DNA of 64,000 nucleotides from Thermocatellispora tengchongensis. Lineage in GTDB: Bacteria > Actinomycetota > Actinomycetes > Streptosporangiales > Streptosporangiaceae. Both the position numbers and the translations under genes were made by a program. Below the pieces are notes generated by a model. The model was not told the origin of the DNA. It ran no database searches and saw only the letters and a program-made list of their open reading frames with translations. Location of the stretch: the NCBI RefSeq assembly GCF_014202315.1, contig NZ_JACHGN010000001.1, forward strand, positions 209,757 through 273,756, read 5' to 3'. Of this stretch, positions 25,219 to 32,472 are shown piece by piece. Every line of letters starts with the position of its first letter. The first letter of the stretch is position 1.

Positions 25219-27429
25219 TTAACCCTCGCCTTCCTCGGCCGCCGCGCGCTGCCCCAGGGCCTCGTCGATGAGCCTCGGCGCGACCGGCCACCGGTTGCCC
25301 GTGGACGGCACCCGCACCCCGAGCGCCTCCAACTGCTCGCGCAACGCCTTGCCCGTCAACGTCTTGTACGGCGCCCACCGCGGCGCGTGCGCGGCCAGCA
25401 GCGCAGGCAGGTCCGCGGCCGGAACCGGGTCCTGGTCGAGCACCGCGGCCAGGTCCTCCAGCAGATCCCGCGACTCCTCCACCGCCACGGCCGCGCCCCC
25501 GGCGCCGATCCCGGCCTTCTTCCGCGCGGCCATGGCGCGCTCGACCACCGGCGTGACCTCATCGACGCCGGCGCCCTTGGCGATGTAGAAGGAGCGCAGC
25601 AGGCCCGGCCGGGCCTGGAACCCGCGCGCCATGCACGTCCCGACATCGCCGGGCCCCTCGGCCGTCTTCGGCTCCAGGCTGGTGGCGGAGATCCCGGCCG
25701 TGTAGGAGCCGGTGCCCAAGATAGCGTCGTTGGACTGCTGGTCACCGATCGCGAAGCACGCCTTGTTGCTGGTCACGGCCATGACCTTGCGCGGCAGCGA
25801 CGCCGTGGACGGCTCCGGCGTGGCGAACACCAGCGTGACCGCGTACTTCCGCGCCGCGCTGATGAGCTTGACCGTCAGGTCGGCGGCCTCCTCGCCCATG
25901 TCCGGGTGCATGAACAGGGCCTGGCACTCATCCACCACCACGATCCGGGGCCGCAGTCGCGGGTCGGCCTCGGCCAGCTTGCGGTTCACGGCACGTTCGC
26001 CGTGCTCCTGCAGCGCCCGGCCGCGCACGCTGAGGTCGTCATACACAGCGCGCAGCGTGTCCAGGCACGCCTCCACGACCTCGTCTCCGGGCCCGGTCAG
26101 CAGTGTCCGCAGACGCGGGCGCATCGGGTCGTAGTCGGCGTTGGTGGCCATGACGAACACGTCCACCTCCACCAGCGGGTCAAGGATCGCCCCCAGCAGC
26201 AGCGTGATGATCAGCGTCGATTTGCCGGAGCCCATCATGCCCGCCACCGCGTAATTCGCCTCCGACAGGCGGCCGAGCACGACGCCGCCGCGAATGTCCA
26301 CCCCGACCGGGACACCCTTGAAGTAGTCCGCACCCCCCTCGACCAGCAGCGGCCACGGCGGTACCGGGCCGGTCAGCGAGCCCTGGTCGGCCACCCACAG
26401 GTCCAGCACGCCGGGCTGTGACCTCGGCTCGGTCGGCCACACCTCGACCGGGAGCCTGACCAGGTTGTGCGCCAGCACGCTCTTCTTACGGTTGATCATG
26501 TCCACGGTGACGCCGAGCGGCAGTTCAAGCTGCGTGCGCCACCCCTTGCCGTCGCGGCCGGTGGGCAGCACGACCCGCGGCTTCCACCCGCCCTTGAACG
26601 CCTTGTCCAGCGGGCCGATGCCGAGGTTGCGCAGCGCGTTGAGGATCGCGCTCTCATCGGGGAATGCGCCGCGCCCGTCCTCGCTCACGGGGCCGCCCGT
26701 GCCGCTGGCCAGCCATCCCGGGCCGGTCGTGGCGCGGCGGCGGCCCTCGCGCCACCCCGCCACCACCAGCAGCACCGGCAGGCCGGCCACCAGCAGCTTC
26801 CACGCCAGCCCGGCGGCGGCGAACAGCCACCGCAGCACGGCCCCGGCCCAGCGGAACACGTCGAGGAAGTCACCCGCGCCGACCAGCCACACCAGCATGG
26901 CCACCACCGGCAGCAGCACCGCCAGGCCGCCGAGGACGCCGGCGGCGACCTTGGCCAGGCCGAGCGCGAGCCTGGGCAGGGCCAGCAGCCGGGCCCGGCG
27001 CCGGTCCACCGCCTGGTCCTTGCGCTCGATCCACTCGGCCAGCGCTTCACGGTCTCCGGCGGCCTCGGCGGCGCGGATCTGCCGCCGGTGCACCCCGAGC
27101 GTGGCCGCGTCCCACGCGCGTACCGCCCACGAGGCCCAGCCCCGGCCGAGCGTCACCACCGCTTCCGCAGCGCCCCGAGAGGCGCGGACCATGCGCTCGG
27201 ACGGCTGGAGCTGGGCGGGCACGAGCCGCCCCACCACGGTGATGGTGCGCGGCCGGACCGGCGGCGCGGCCGGGCCCGAGGCGACCAGCTCGCCCTCGAC
27301 CACGTCGGCCTCCACCGGCTCGACCTCGGCGGGGGGCACCGGCTCCAAGTCGCCGCCAGGCAGCGGCGGAGCGGCGGCGCCGTCGCGCACCACGCGCAGG
27401 TGTCCGCGCTCTGACCGTGGCTTGCTCAT
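25219..27429 (-). CDS. traB: TraB/FtsK-type conjugal DNA translocase
   Basis: 736 residues. A disordered N-terminus is followed by two membrane segments near residues 150-230 (LPRLALGLAKVAAGVLGGLA, LAWKLLVAGLPVLLVVAGW). The FtsK/SpoIIIE ATPase has Walker A GMMGSGKST (about 397) and Walker B PRIVVVDECQALF (about 492). A C-terminal winged-helix domain contains DLPALLAAHAPRWAPYKTL and GKALREQLEALGVRVPS. This is the layout of mycelial TraB proteins, which move double-stranded DNA between hyphae as a single-protein pump and recognise clt repeats through the winged helix. First of a minus-strand set with Spd-like membrane proteins upstream. Confidence 0.85.
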   Translation of the reverse strand: MSKPRSERGHLRVVRDGAAAPPLPGGDLEPVPPAEVEPVEADVVEGELVASGPAAPPVRPRTITVVGRLVPAQLQPSERMVRASRGAAEAVVTLGRGWASWAVRAWDAATLGVHRRQIRAAEAAGDREALAEWIERKDQAVDRRRARLLALPRLALGLAKVAAGVLGGLAVLLPVVAMLVWLVGAGDFLDVFRWAGAVLRWLFAAAGLAWKLLVAGLPVLLVVAGWREGRRRATTGPGWLASGTGGPVSEDGRGAFPDESAILNALRNLGIGPLDKAFKGGWKPRVVLPTGRDGKGWRTQLELPLGVTVDMINRKKSVLAHNLVRLPVEVWPTEPRSQPGVLDLWVADQGSLTGPVPPWPLLVEGGADYFKGVPVGVDIRGGVVLGRLSEANYAVAGMMGSGKSTLIITLLLGAILDPLVEVDVFVMATNADYDPMRPRLRTLLTGPGDEVVEACLDTLRAVYDDLSVRGRALQEHGERAVNRKLAEADPRLRPRIVVVDECQALFMHPDMGEEAADLTVKLISAARKYAVTLVFATPEPSTASLPRKVMAVTSNKACFAIGDQQSNDAILGTGSYTAGISATSLEPKTAEGPGDVGTCMARGFQARPGLLRSFYIAKGAGVDEVTPVVERAMAARKKAGIGAGGAAVAVEESRDLLEDLAAVLDQDPVPAADLPALLAAHAPRWAPYKTLTGKALREQLEALGVRVPSTGNRWPVAPRLIDEALGQRAAAEEGEG

Positions 27430-27596
27430 AGCCGCCCCCCTGCCGCCCGGCAGACCCGCAGGCCGCGCCCGTCCATCGCCGCCGCGCTCGCCGCCGTGGC
27501 GGCCAGCTTGGCGACCGCGACGGCGAGCAGGTAGAACGCGGTCCGCGTCGCGAAGAACACCACCACGACGGGCGCGGCGAGCAGCAGGGTGAACAT
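27426..27596 (-). CDS. Small membrane protein (56 aa), Spd-like
   Basis: ATG 27596; its TGA overlaps the traB start (ATGA). One or two hydrophobic stretches (FTLLLAAPVVVVFFATRTAF, LLAVAVAKLAATAASAAA). Small membrane proteins next to traB are usually plasmid-spread (Spd) factors. That role is inferred from context. Confidence 0.55.
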   Translation of the reverse strand: MFTLLLAAPVVVVFFATRTAFYLLAVAVAKLAATAASAAAMDGRGLRVCRAAGGRL

Positions 27597-28055
27597 TCAG
27601 GCTCCTCCCGCCATGATGAGCGCGGCCACGAACAGCCAGCCGACGTGCCAGGACTGGTCGAGCGCGTAGGCGCCCGTGCCCAGGTGCGGGGCGTCATCCC
27701 GGCCGGGCCGGGGCTGTCCCAACCGGTAGAAGTCGCCCTTCCCGGTGCGGTCGGCCAGCGCGGCGAGGGTGAACCGGCGGTCCGCCCAGTAGTGCGAGAT
27801 GCCGTCTACGACCAGGCCGAGCACGAACGCCCACACGGGCACGCGCAGCCCGGTCACCAGCTCCACCGCCAGGACCGCGACGGCCTTGTGCGCGGCCAGG
27901 AGCAGCACGTGGTTCAGGCAGTGCCGCACGCCCTCACGGGTGCGGGCGCCCTTGCCCAGGGCCTGCCGATGGGACTGCCCCCACCAGTGGTCACCGAAGA
28001 CGTGCGCGGCGTACAGCGCGCAGAACACGGCAGCGAAGGCGGCGACGGTGCTCAT
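27597..28055 (-). CDS. DUF3307-like membrane protein
   Basis: 152 residues with several membrane segments (AAFAAVFCALYAAHVFGD, NHVLLLAAHKAVAVLAVELV, VWAFVLGLVVDGISHYWADR, SWHVGWLFVAALIMA). The HVFGDHWWGQ and DGISHYWADRRF blocks, with conserved His/Asp in the membrane, fit DUF3307-type proteins, which are frequent in actinomycete integrative elements. Its start overlaps the stop of the upstream gene. It may act in plasmid spread. Confidence 0.65.
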   Translation of the reverse strand: MSTVAAFAAVFCALYAAHVFGDHWWGQSHRQALGKGARTREGVRHCLNHVLLLAAHKAVAVLAVELVTGLRVPVWAFVLGLVVDGISHYWADRRFTLAALADRTGKGDFYRLGQPRPGRDDAPHLGTGAYALDQSWHVGWLFVAALIMAGGA

Positions 28056-29071
28056 CGGGCACCCCCCACCGGACCGGTCCCGTTGCCGTTCCACCGGGCC
28101 AGCGCCCCGTCCGACATCAGCGCGTCCTCGCGCATCTCGGTGACCCGCCGGCGGACTTCGGGGCCCGGCTGGTCGGCCTGCTCCCGCCGCTCCTCCTCCA
28201 CGTCGGTCTGGACGTAACCCGCCTGCCGCGCGCTGATCCGGGCGTACCGGCTCAGCTTCGCCCGCGACAGCTTCACCCCCTCGTCCAGACACACCCCGTA
28301 GATCATCTTCGCCAGCTCGTAGCCGTCGATCTCCGGCTGAGCGGGCACGGCCGGATCACCCTCAGAGGCCGTTCCACCCGGCCCGGCCGCGGCCTCGGGC
28401 GCGGCATCGGCGACCGCCCGCCCGTCGAGCGCTTCGGGGAACAGGTGCCGGAAGACGTGCATCAGGATGTGGCTGCCGAACGCGATCGCACCGACGAGCT
28501 GGACCGCCACCAAACCGACGATCCACCCCTCCAGCGGCCCCTCCACAAGCTTCGCGTCGGGGCCCTCGGTCATGACGAACGTGCCCAGCCCGTGCAGGTG
28601 ATTGATCACGTAGCTAGTCGCCGTGAAGATCGCCACGACCGCCAGGCAGTACCAGCGTGGCCAGGGCTTATGCCGCAACACCACCGCCCCCACGAGGGCG
28701 AGCACGATCAGCCCGTCAGGGGCGAACGGGTACAGGAACGCCCCCACATCGTCGAAGTGCGCGGCCTTCGCCGCGTCCGACTGGGACGTCCACGACCCCC
28801 GGAACGCCACCGCGATCACGAGGGACAGCAGAGCGGCCAAAGCGACCGCGATCCGGCGCGCGGCCGTCGTCTGGACCACCCGCGCGGGGGTGATCCGACC
28901 GGGCCGCGCCGGCGCGTCGGCGGCGGGCGCTGACGGGGCGGACGGCTCCGCCGACGGGCGCTCGGCACGGCGCACCCGAGCGGCGAGACGGCCCCAGAGA
29001 GAGGGGCGCGGATCACCCTGCGCGGCCGTTCCGTTCGCCTCGACGGCGGCCGGTGTGAAAGTCTCGGACAT
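28052..29071 (-). CDS. DUF2637 membrane protein, SpdB-like
   Basis: 339 residues. ATG 29071 has GAAAGGGAACC before it. A disordered N-terminus (about 1-65) is followed by four membrane segments (VALAALLSLVIAVAFRGSW, FAPDGLIVLALVGAVVL, YCLAVVAIFTATSYVIN, VGLVAVQLVGAIAFGSHIL) and a cytoplasmic C-terminal part that looks like an HTH (EGVKLSRAKLSRYARISARQ). DUF2637 is a hallmark of actinobacterial conjugative elements and is near traB as expected. Confidence 0.8.
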   Translation of the reverse strand: MSETFTPAAVEANGTAAQGDPRPSLWGRLAARVRRAERPSAEPSAPSAPAADAPARPGRITPARVVQTTAARRIAVALAALLSLVIAVAFRGSWTSQSDAAKAAHFDDVGAFLYPFAPDGLIVLALVGAVVLRHKPWPRWYCLAVVAIFTATSYVINHLHGLGTFVMTEGPDAKLVEGPLEGWIVGLVAVQLVGAIAFGSHILMHVFRHLFPEALDGRAVADAAPEAAAGPGGTASEGDPAVPAQPEIDGYELAKMIYGVCLDEGVKLSRAKLSRYARISARQAGYVQTDVEEERREQADQPGPEVRRRVTEMREDALMSDGALARWNGNGTGPVGGAR

Positions 29072-29157
29072 GGTTCCCTTTCGGTCCTGCTGACACTGGG
29101 TTGAGGGGTTCAAGGGCGGAGGTCGGCGGTCGAGTCGCCGACCTCCGCCCGGCTTGT

Positions 29158-29538
29158 TCAGGCCGTGGTGCGCTCCGCCGGAGCAGGGTCGGCCAGCGCG
29201 GTGAGCGGGTAGATCGCCACGTCGGTCTGTGTCTCCTCGCCGTCGATGACGACGAACAGCTCCAGGCCGACACCGTCGTCGTCAGCCGGGTACCAATGCA
29301 GTTCGGTGTCCGGGCCGTCGATCGCGCGCTCGAAGCGCTCGGCCCACGCCTCGGCGGCGTCCTGCCCGTCGAAGGGGATCATCGGGTGCCAGCCGGCCAC
29401 GCTGCCCAGGGTCGCCACCCCGTTGATGGCAACACGCGGCCGGTGGGCGAAGCACACCACCCATGTCGTCTCGACGGCGGCGTCGGCCGGAACGAGCAGG
29501 GGCAGCACGCGCGGCGGGAGGGTGAAGGTGAGGTTCAT
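29158..29538 (-). CDS. Hypothetical protein (126 aa)
   Basis: ATG 29538 behind AGAAGGAG. Acidic soluble beta-rich protein with TWVVCFAHRPRVAINGVATL, FDGQDAAEAWAERFERAI and LELFVVIDGEETQTDVAIYP. In the transfer operon, upstream of the DUF2637 gene. No family recognised. Confidence 0.5.
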   Translation of the reverse strand: MNLTFTLPPRVLPLLVPADAAVETTWVVCFAHRPRVAINGVATLGSVAGWHPMIPFDGQDAAEAWAERFERAIDGPDTELHWYPADDDGVGLELFVVIDGEETQTDVAIYPLTALADPAPAERTTA

Positions 29539-29626
29539 CTCGCTCCTTCTCAGGGCTGGTGATGGGGCGCGCCCGCCCAGGGGTCGCACCTGGGCCCCGG
29601 CGTCGAACCGGTCGGGCTCGTAGGGG

Positions 29627-29797
29627 TCAGCGGGCGGCGCGCTTCTCCAACTCGGAGAGGTATGCCAAGTCCTCGGCGGTGTCGCGGCCCTCGGCGTGCA
29701 GGCGCTCGGCCCACCCGCGTTCCTGGGCGAGTTCGGCCGGGGAGAGCCGGTCGAGGCGGCCGATGTCGGCCGCCAGCAGGTCAAGGGGATTCTGCAC
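29627..29797 (-). CDS. Small helical protein (56 aa)
   Basis: GTG 29797 with AAGGAG six bases upstream. Single helical domain (ADIGRLDRLSPAELAQERGW, EDLAYLSELEKRAAR). First gene of the minus-strand transfer operon and divergent from 29887, with the palindrome pair between them. Confidence 0.5.
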   Translation of the reverse strand: MQNPLDLLAADIGRLDRLSPAELAQERGWAERLHAEGRDTAEDLAYLSELEKRAAR

Positions 29798-29826
29798 GGC
29801 GTTCTCCTTGCTCGGGCTTGTCGGTG

Positions 29827-29860
29827 GGTGTACTACACCATAGCCTCGGTGTATTACACC
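29827..29860. promoter_or_regulatory. Two palindromic operators GGTGTA-N-TACACC
   Basis: Perfect 13-base palindromes at 29827-29839 and 29848-29860, centre spacing 21 bases (two helical turns), between divergent starts 29797(-) and 29887(+). The core TGTACTACA recurs in the GntR operator of element A (34013-34067). A repressor encoded beside it, the GntR at 30417 or the 29887 product, probably binds here and controls the transfer operon. Confidence 0.65.
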
Positions 29861-29886
29861 TGCAACCAAGGAGGGACCACCGTCCC

Positions 29887-30222
29887 ATGCGCTACCGTGA
29901 TCCTGTGCCGAGCAAAGGTCGTCCCGGGTCAAGAATCGCCAGCTTGCGAGTCGATGGCCCCGAGTGGGAAGGGCTCCGCGTCGCCGCCGACTACACGCGA
30001 TCAGACCGGTCCAAGGTGTTGCTCCAGTTCATCGACTGGTACCTGTACCGGCCCGGTGCCGCACTGCCCGAGCGGCTTCCCCTCGACCTGCTCGCACAGG
30101 TACTCGCTCGGGCCGTCGAAGGGGCGCCCGAGGAGACGGAGAAGGACCGGCAGCGCAAGGCCGACCTGGAGATCATCGCCCGAGAGGTGGCCGCCCGCGC
30201 GAGAGAGGCGCAGAAGGACTGA
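29887..30222 (+). CDS. Probable ribbon-helix-helix-type regulator (111 aa)
   Basis: ATG 29887 (GTG 29905 also possible). The N-terminal part SRIASLRVDGPEWEGLRVAA then YTRSDRSKVLLQFIDWYLYR has the strand-helix-helix look of small MetJ/Arc-type DNA-binding proteins of actinomycete elements. A charged helical tail follows. It sits next to the operator pair. Family assignment is tentative. Confidence 0.5.
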   Translation: MRYRDPVPSKGRPGSRIASLRVDGPEWEGLRVAADYTRSDRSKVLLQFIDWYLYRPGAALPERLPLDLLAQVLARAVEGAPEETEKDRQRKADLEIIAREVAARAREAQKD

Positions 30223-30416
30223 CCTGCAAACGGACAAACGCCCCCGGCCGTACGGCGGGGGGCGTTGGTGTGTCAGCAGGCTTTCGCCCCGGCCGCCGGC
30301 GAGGGCTAGTCGGGCGGCCGGAGCTACCTCGGGACACTACCTCATGTACGTACAACCAACCAGACGTACAAGCTGACAAGATCTATATGCGGCTCGTCTG
30401 CCCATACGCTGCCCGC

Positions 30417-30836
30417 GTGGAGATCAACCGGAGAAGCTATGTGCCACTCCACATCCAGCTCGCCGACATCCTTCGCCGTCGCATCCGCGCCGGCGACCTG
30501 GCGGCCGGCTCCACCCTGCCCACAGAACACCAGCTCGCCACCACCTACGGGATCAGCCGAGACTCCGTGCGCAAGGCCCTGGCGGTGCTTCGCTCAGAAG
30601 GCGTCGTCATGACGACCCGGGGAGAAGGAACACGCGTTCGCGCCGTGCCGGAGCGGCGCCGGATCGCGCTCGGCCCCGGCGACGAGGTGGTCATCAGGAT
30701 GCCGACCCCCGAGGAGCGCGCCGAGATCGGCATCGACGAAGGAGTGCCCCTCGCCGTCATCTCCCGCCCCGGTGAACCCGATGAGATCGTGCCCGCGGAC
30801 GAGGTGAAGTTCACCGGAGGTGGGGCGCCGCAGTAG
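30417..30836 (+). CDS. GntR-family transcriptional regulator, short
   Basis: 139 residues from GTG 30417 (ATG 30387 is an alternative). GntR winged HTH at residues 8-75: VPLHIQLADILRRRIRAGDL, STLPTEHQLATTYGISRDSV, RKALAVLRSEGVV. No UTRA or FCD effector domain, only a short beta tail. Palindromic GTACGTAC sequences lie upstream at 30345-30360. Likely represses transfer genes, as KorSA-type regulators do in pSAM2-like elements. Confidence 0.8.
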   Translation: MEINRRSYVPLHIQLADILRRRIRAGDLAAGSTLPTEHQLATTYGISRDSVRKALAVLRSEGVVMTTRGEGTRVRAVPERRRIALGPGDEVVIRMPTPEERAEIGIDEGVPLAVISRPGEPDEIVPADEVKFTGGGAPQ

Positions 30837-30993
30837 CGCGGGCGGCGTGCCGGGCGTGCGTCAAACGTGCGTCAGACGCCTGAAATCTAGGGCGGTTCGG
30901 TGACGATCCCTGCGACTCATCTTGTTGTCTCCGTCCCTGGTCAAAGGGCGATTCCCCTCTCTGACCTGCGGCCCCTGATCGCTTCCTGGAACG

Positions 30994-31036
30994 CTGATAA
31001 GGAAGAGGTCCCAGGTTCAAGTCCTGGTAGCCCCAC
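30994..31036 (+). repeat. att1: 3' half of tRNA-Ile(GAT)
   Basis: 43 bases from the anticodon loop (CTGATAA) through variable loop, T-arm (CCAGG TTCAAGT CCTGG), acceptor strand TAGCCCC and discriminator A. The 5' half of the tRNA is absent, so this is an attachment-site duplicate, not a gene. Identical copies at 38742 and 49589. No CCA follows. Confidence 0.9.
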
Positions 31037-32272
31037 TCAACTCAGAGGCCATTTCCAAAGATCGGAAGTGGCCTTTTCGATCTTCTGGGTGCCTAGCTGA
31101 GTGACTACGCCGTCTCGGTGTCCGCGTTGAAGATCCGATCCATCACGTCGGCCCCTTTCAAGAAGAATCGGCCGGAGCTGCTTCCGGTAGACCTTCTCCG
31201 TCACCACGGTCCCCTTGTGCCCGACGAGCCGGGCGATGTCCTCCACGGCGACCCCGGCGTCTGACATCAACGAGACGAAGCTGTGTCGCAGCTCTCGCGG
31301 AGTCCACTCCTCGGGATTCAGGTCCGTCCGCTTGAGGATCACCCGGAAGGCACGGCGCACATTGCCGGCGTCCAGCTCTGTCCCGTGCCTGCTGGCGAAC
31401 ACCAGGTCGTTCTCCTGCCAGTGATCCCCCGCCTTCTCCCGCGCGAGGTCCTGCCGTTCCCGATGCGCTCGTAGTGCGTCCACGCACAGTTTGGGCAGCG
31501 CCAGCGTACGGCGTGACTTCTCGGTCTTGGTGTCTCCCCCGACCCGTACCGACCGCCACACCATGATCGACGGCGGCACCGGCGGGTCGGCTTCCGGCCG
31601 TCCGTCGAGATCCACGTGCGACCAGGTAAGCGCCCGAAGTTCTTCGGTACGAGCGCCGATGAGCAGCGACACCACGACGTACGCGTACAGGTTCGCCTTC
31701 TCGGCCGCCTTGAGCACGGACACGGCCTGGTCGAGAGTCAGCGACTTCGACGGACGTCCCTCCTTGCCCTTGGGGATCTCGCACAGCATGACCACGTTCC
31801 GCTTCACCTTGTCGCGCGCCTGAGCGCGGGCGATGGCGCGCTTGAGAATGGAGTGGATCTTTCGCAGCGTCTCGGTGCTCAGCGTCTTCGCCTTGGCCGC
31901 CAACCAGCGGTCTACGTCATCAGCGGATAGCTCCCGTAGCTTCCGCGCCCCGAGAGCCGGAATCACGTGCCGCTCGGCCAGGATGCGCCGGTTCTCGACT
32001 GTGGACGCCTCACGGCCGCTGAGCCCGAACTCCAGCCACTCCCGCACGGCATCGGAGACCGTGAAGTTCGGCGACGAGGTGGTCAGCCCGTCGTCGTAGT
32101 CACGGATGATCTCCTTGAGCTTCGCCTTGGCTTCGGTCTTGGTCTTGCCGCTGGCTTTGCGCACGATGCGCTTGCCGGCCGGGGTGTAGCCCACCGTCAC
32201 CGAGGCGATCCACCGCTGGCGGTTCTCGTCCCAGTGCAGGCCGCCGTCTCCCCTGCTACGTCGTGCGGTCAT
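31037..32272 (-). CDS. int: Tyrosine-type site-specific integrase, with shifted C-terminal tail
   Basis: 411 residues: N-terminal AP2-like DNA-binding strands (GLHWDENRQRWIASVTVGYT), a SAM-like core-binding domain, then catalytic Arg in LLIGARTEELRAL, HxxR in PRELRHSF, His in VGHKG and Tyr about 362 in EKVYRKQL. Starts at the xis overlap (ATGA). Compared with the remnant at 49700, one extra T in 31156-31158 shifts the frame after RPILLE. The tail therefore reads out across the terminator to 31037 instead of ending NADTETA at 31105. Catalytic residues lie before the shift, but the C-terminal tail often matters for trans-packing, so activity is uncertain. Confidence 0.88.
   Translation of the reverse strand: MTARRSRGDGGLHWDENRQRWIASVTVGYTPAGKRIVRKASGKTKTEAKAKLKEIIRDYDDGLTTSSPNFTVSDAVREWLEFGLSGREASTVENRRILAERHVIPALGARKLRELSADDVDRWLAAKAKTLSTETLRKIHSILKRAIARAQARDKVKRNVVMLCEIPKGKEGRPSKSLTLDQAVSVLKAAEKANLYAYVVVSLLIGARTEELRALTWSHVDLDGRPEADPPVPPSIMVWRSVRVGGDTKTEKSRRTLALPKLCVDALRAHRERQDLAREKAGDHWQENDLVFASRHGTELDAGNVRRAFRVILKRTDLNPEEWTPRELRHSFVSLMSDAGVAVEDIARLVGHKGTVVTEKVYRKQLRPILLERGRRDGSDLQRGHRDGVVTQLGTQKIEKATSDLWKWPLS
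31046..31074. terminator. Terminator next to att1
   Basis: Eleven-base stem (one G-U) AGGCCATTTCC/GGAAGTGGCCT, seven-base loop, then TTTC. Can end transcription of the plus strand from the left and, in reverse, that of int1. Copied at 49641. Confidence 0.55.
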
Positions 32273-32472
32273 GACGCTTGTGCCTCCTGTTCGAGTAGAT
32301 CGATGTACTCGGCGATGGCCGACGCCGGGATCAGCCGGGTGCGGCCCTGGGTGACCGAGCGCAGACGGCCCGATCGGATCAGCTCATAGATCACGCTGCG
32401 GCTCATGCTCAGCAGGAACATCGCCTCGTGGACGCGATACAGCCGCCGCTCCGGCGGTCGCAGTGAGGTCAT
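32269..32472 (-). CDS. xis: Excisionase (MerR-type HTH, 67 aa)
   Basis: HTH_17-type winged helix: RLYRVHEAMFLLSMSRSVIY, ELIRSGRLRSVTQGRTRLIP, ASAIAEYIDLLE. Overlaps rep by four bases and int by four, making the classical rep-xis-int operon of pSAM2-type elements. Directs excision together with Int. Confidence 0.88.
   Translation of the reverse strand: MTSLRPPERRLYRVHEAMFLLSMSRSVIYELIRSGRLRSVTQGRTRLIPASAIAEYIDLLEQEAQAS

Larger units (their letters stand above)
1..31036. mobile_element. Right part of a prophage plus conjugation-type element ending at att1
   Basis: The DNA from the left edge to the first tRNA-Ile fragment (ending 31036) holds a siphovirus gene set (1-22.5 kb) followed by a TraB/Spd transfer block and small regulators (22.6-30.8 kb). 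No integrase, excisionase or replication initiator is present here, and no att-like repeat separates the two blocks. If att1 is its right end, the left end, the intact tRNA-Ile gene and the integrase should lie left of the window. Whether this is one composite element or two abutting ones cannot be settled from this sequence. Confidence 0.6.

Noticed and set aside
30994-31036. Possible tRNA gene
   Set aside because: Only the 3' half of tRNA-Ile is present; no D-arm or 5' acceptor strand upstream. The same holds for 38742 and 49589.
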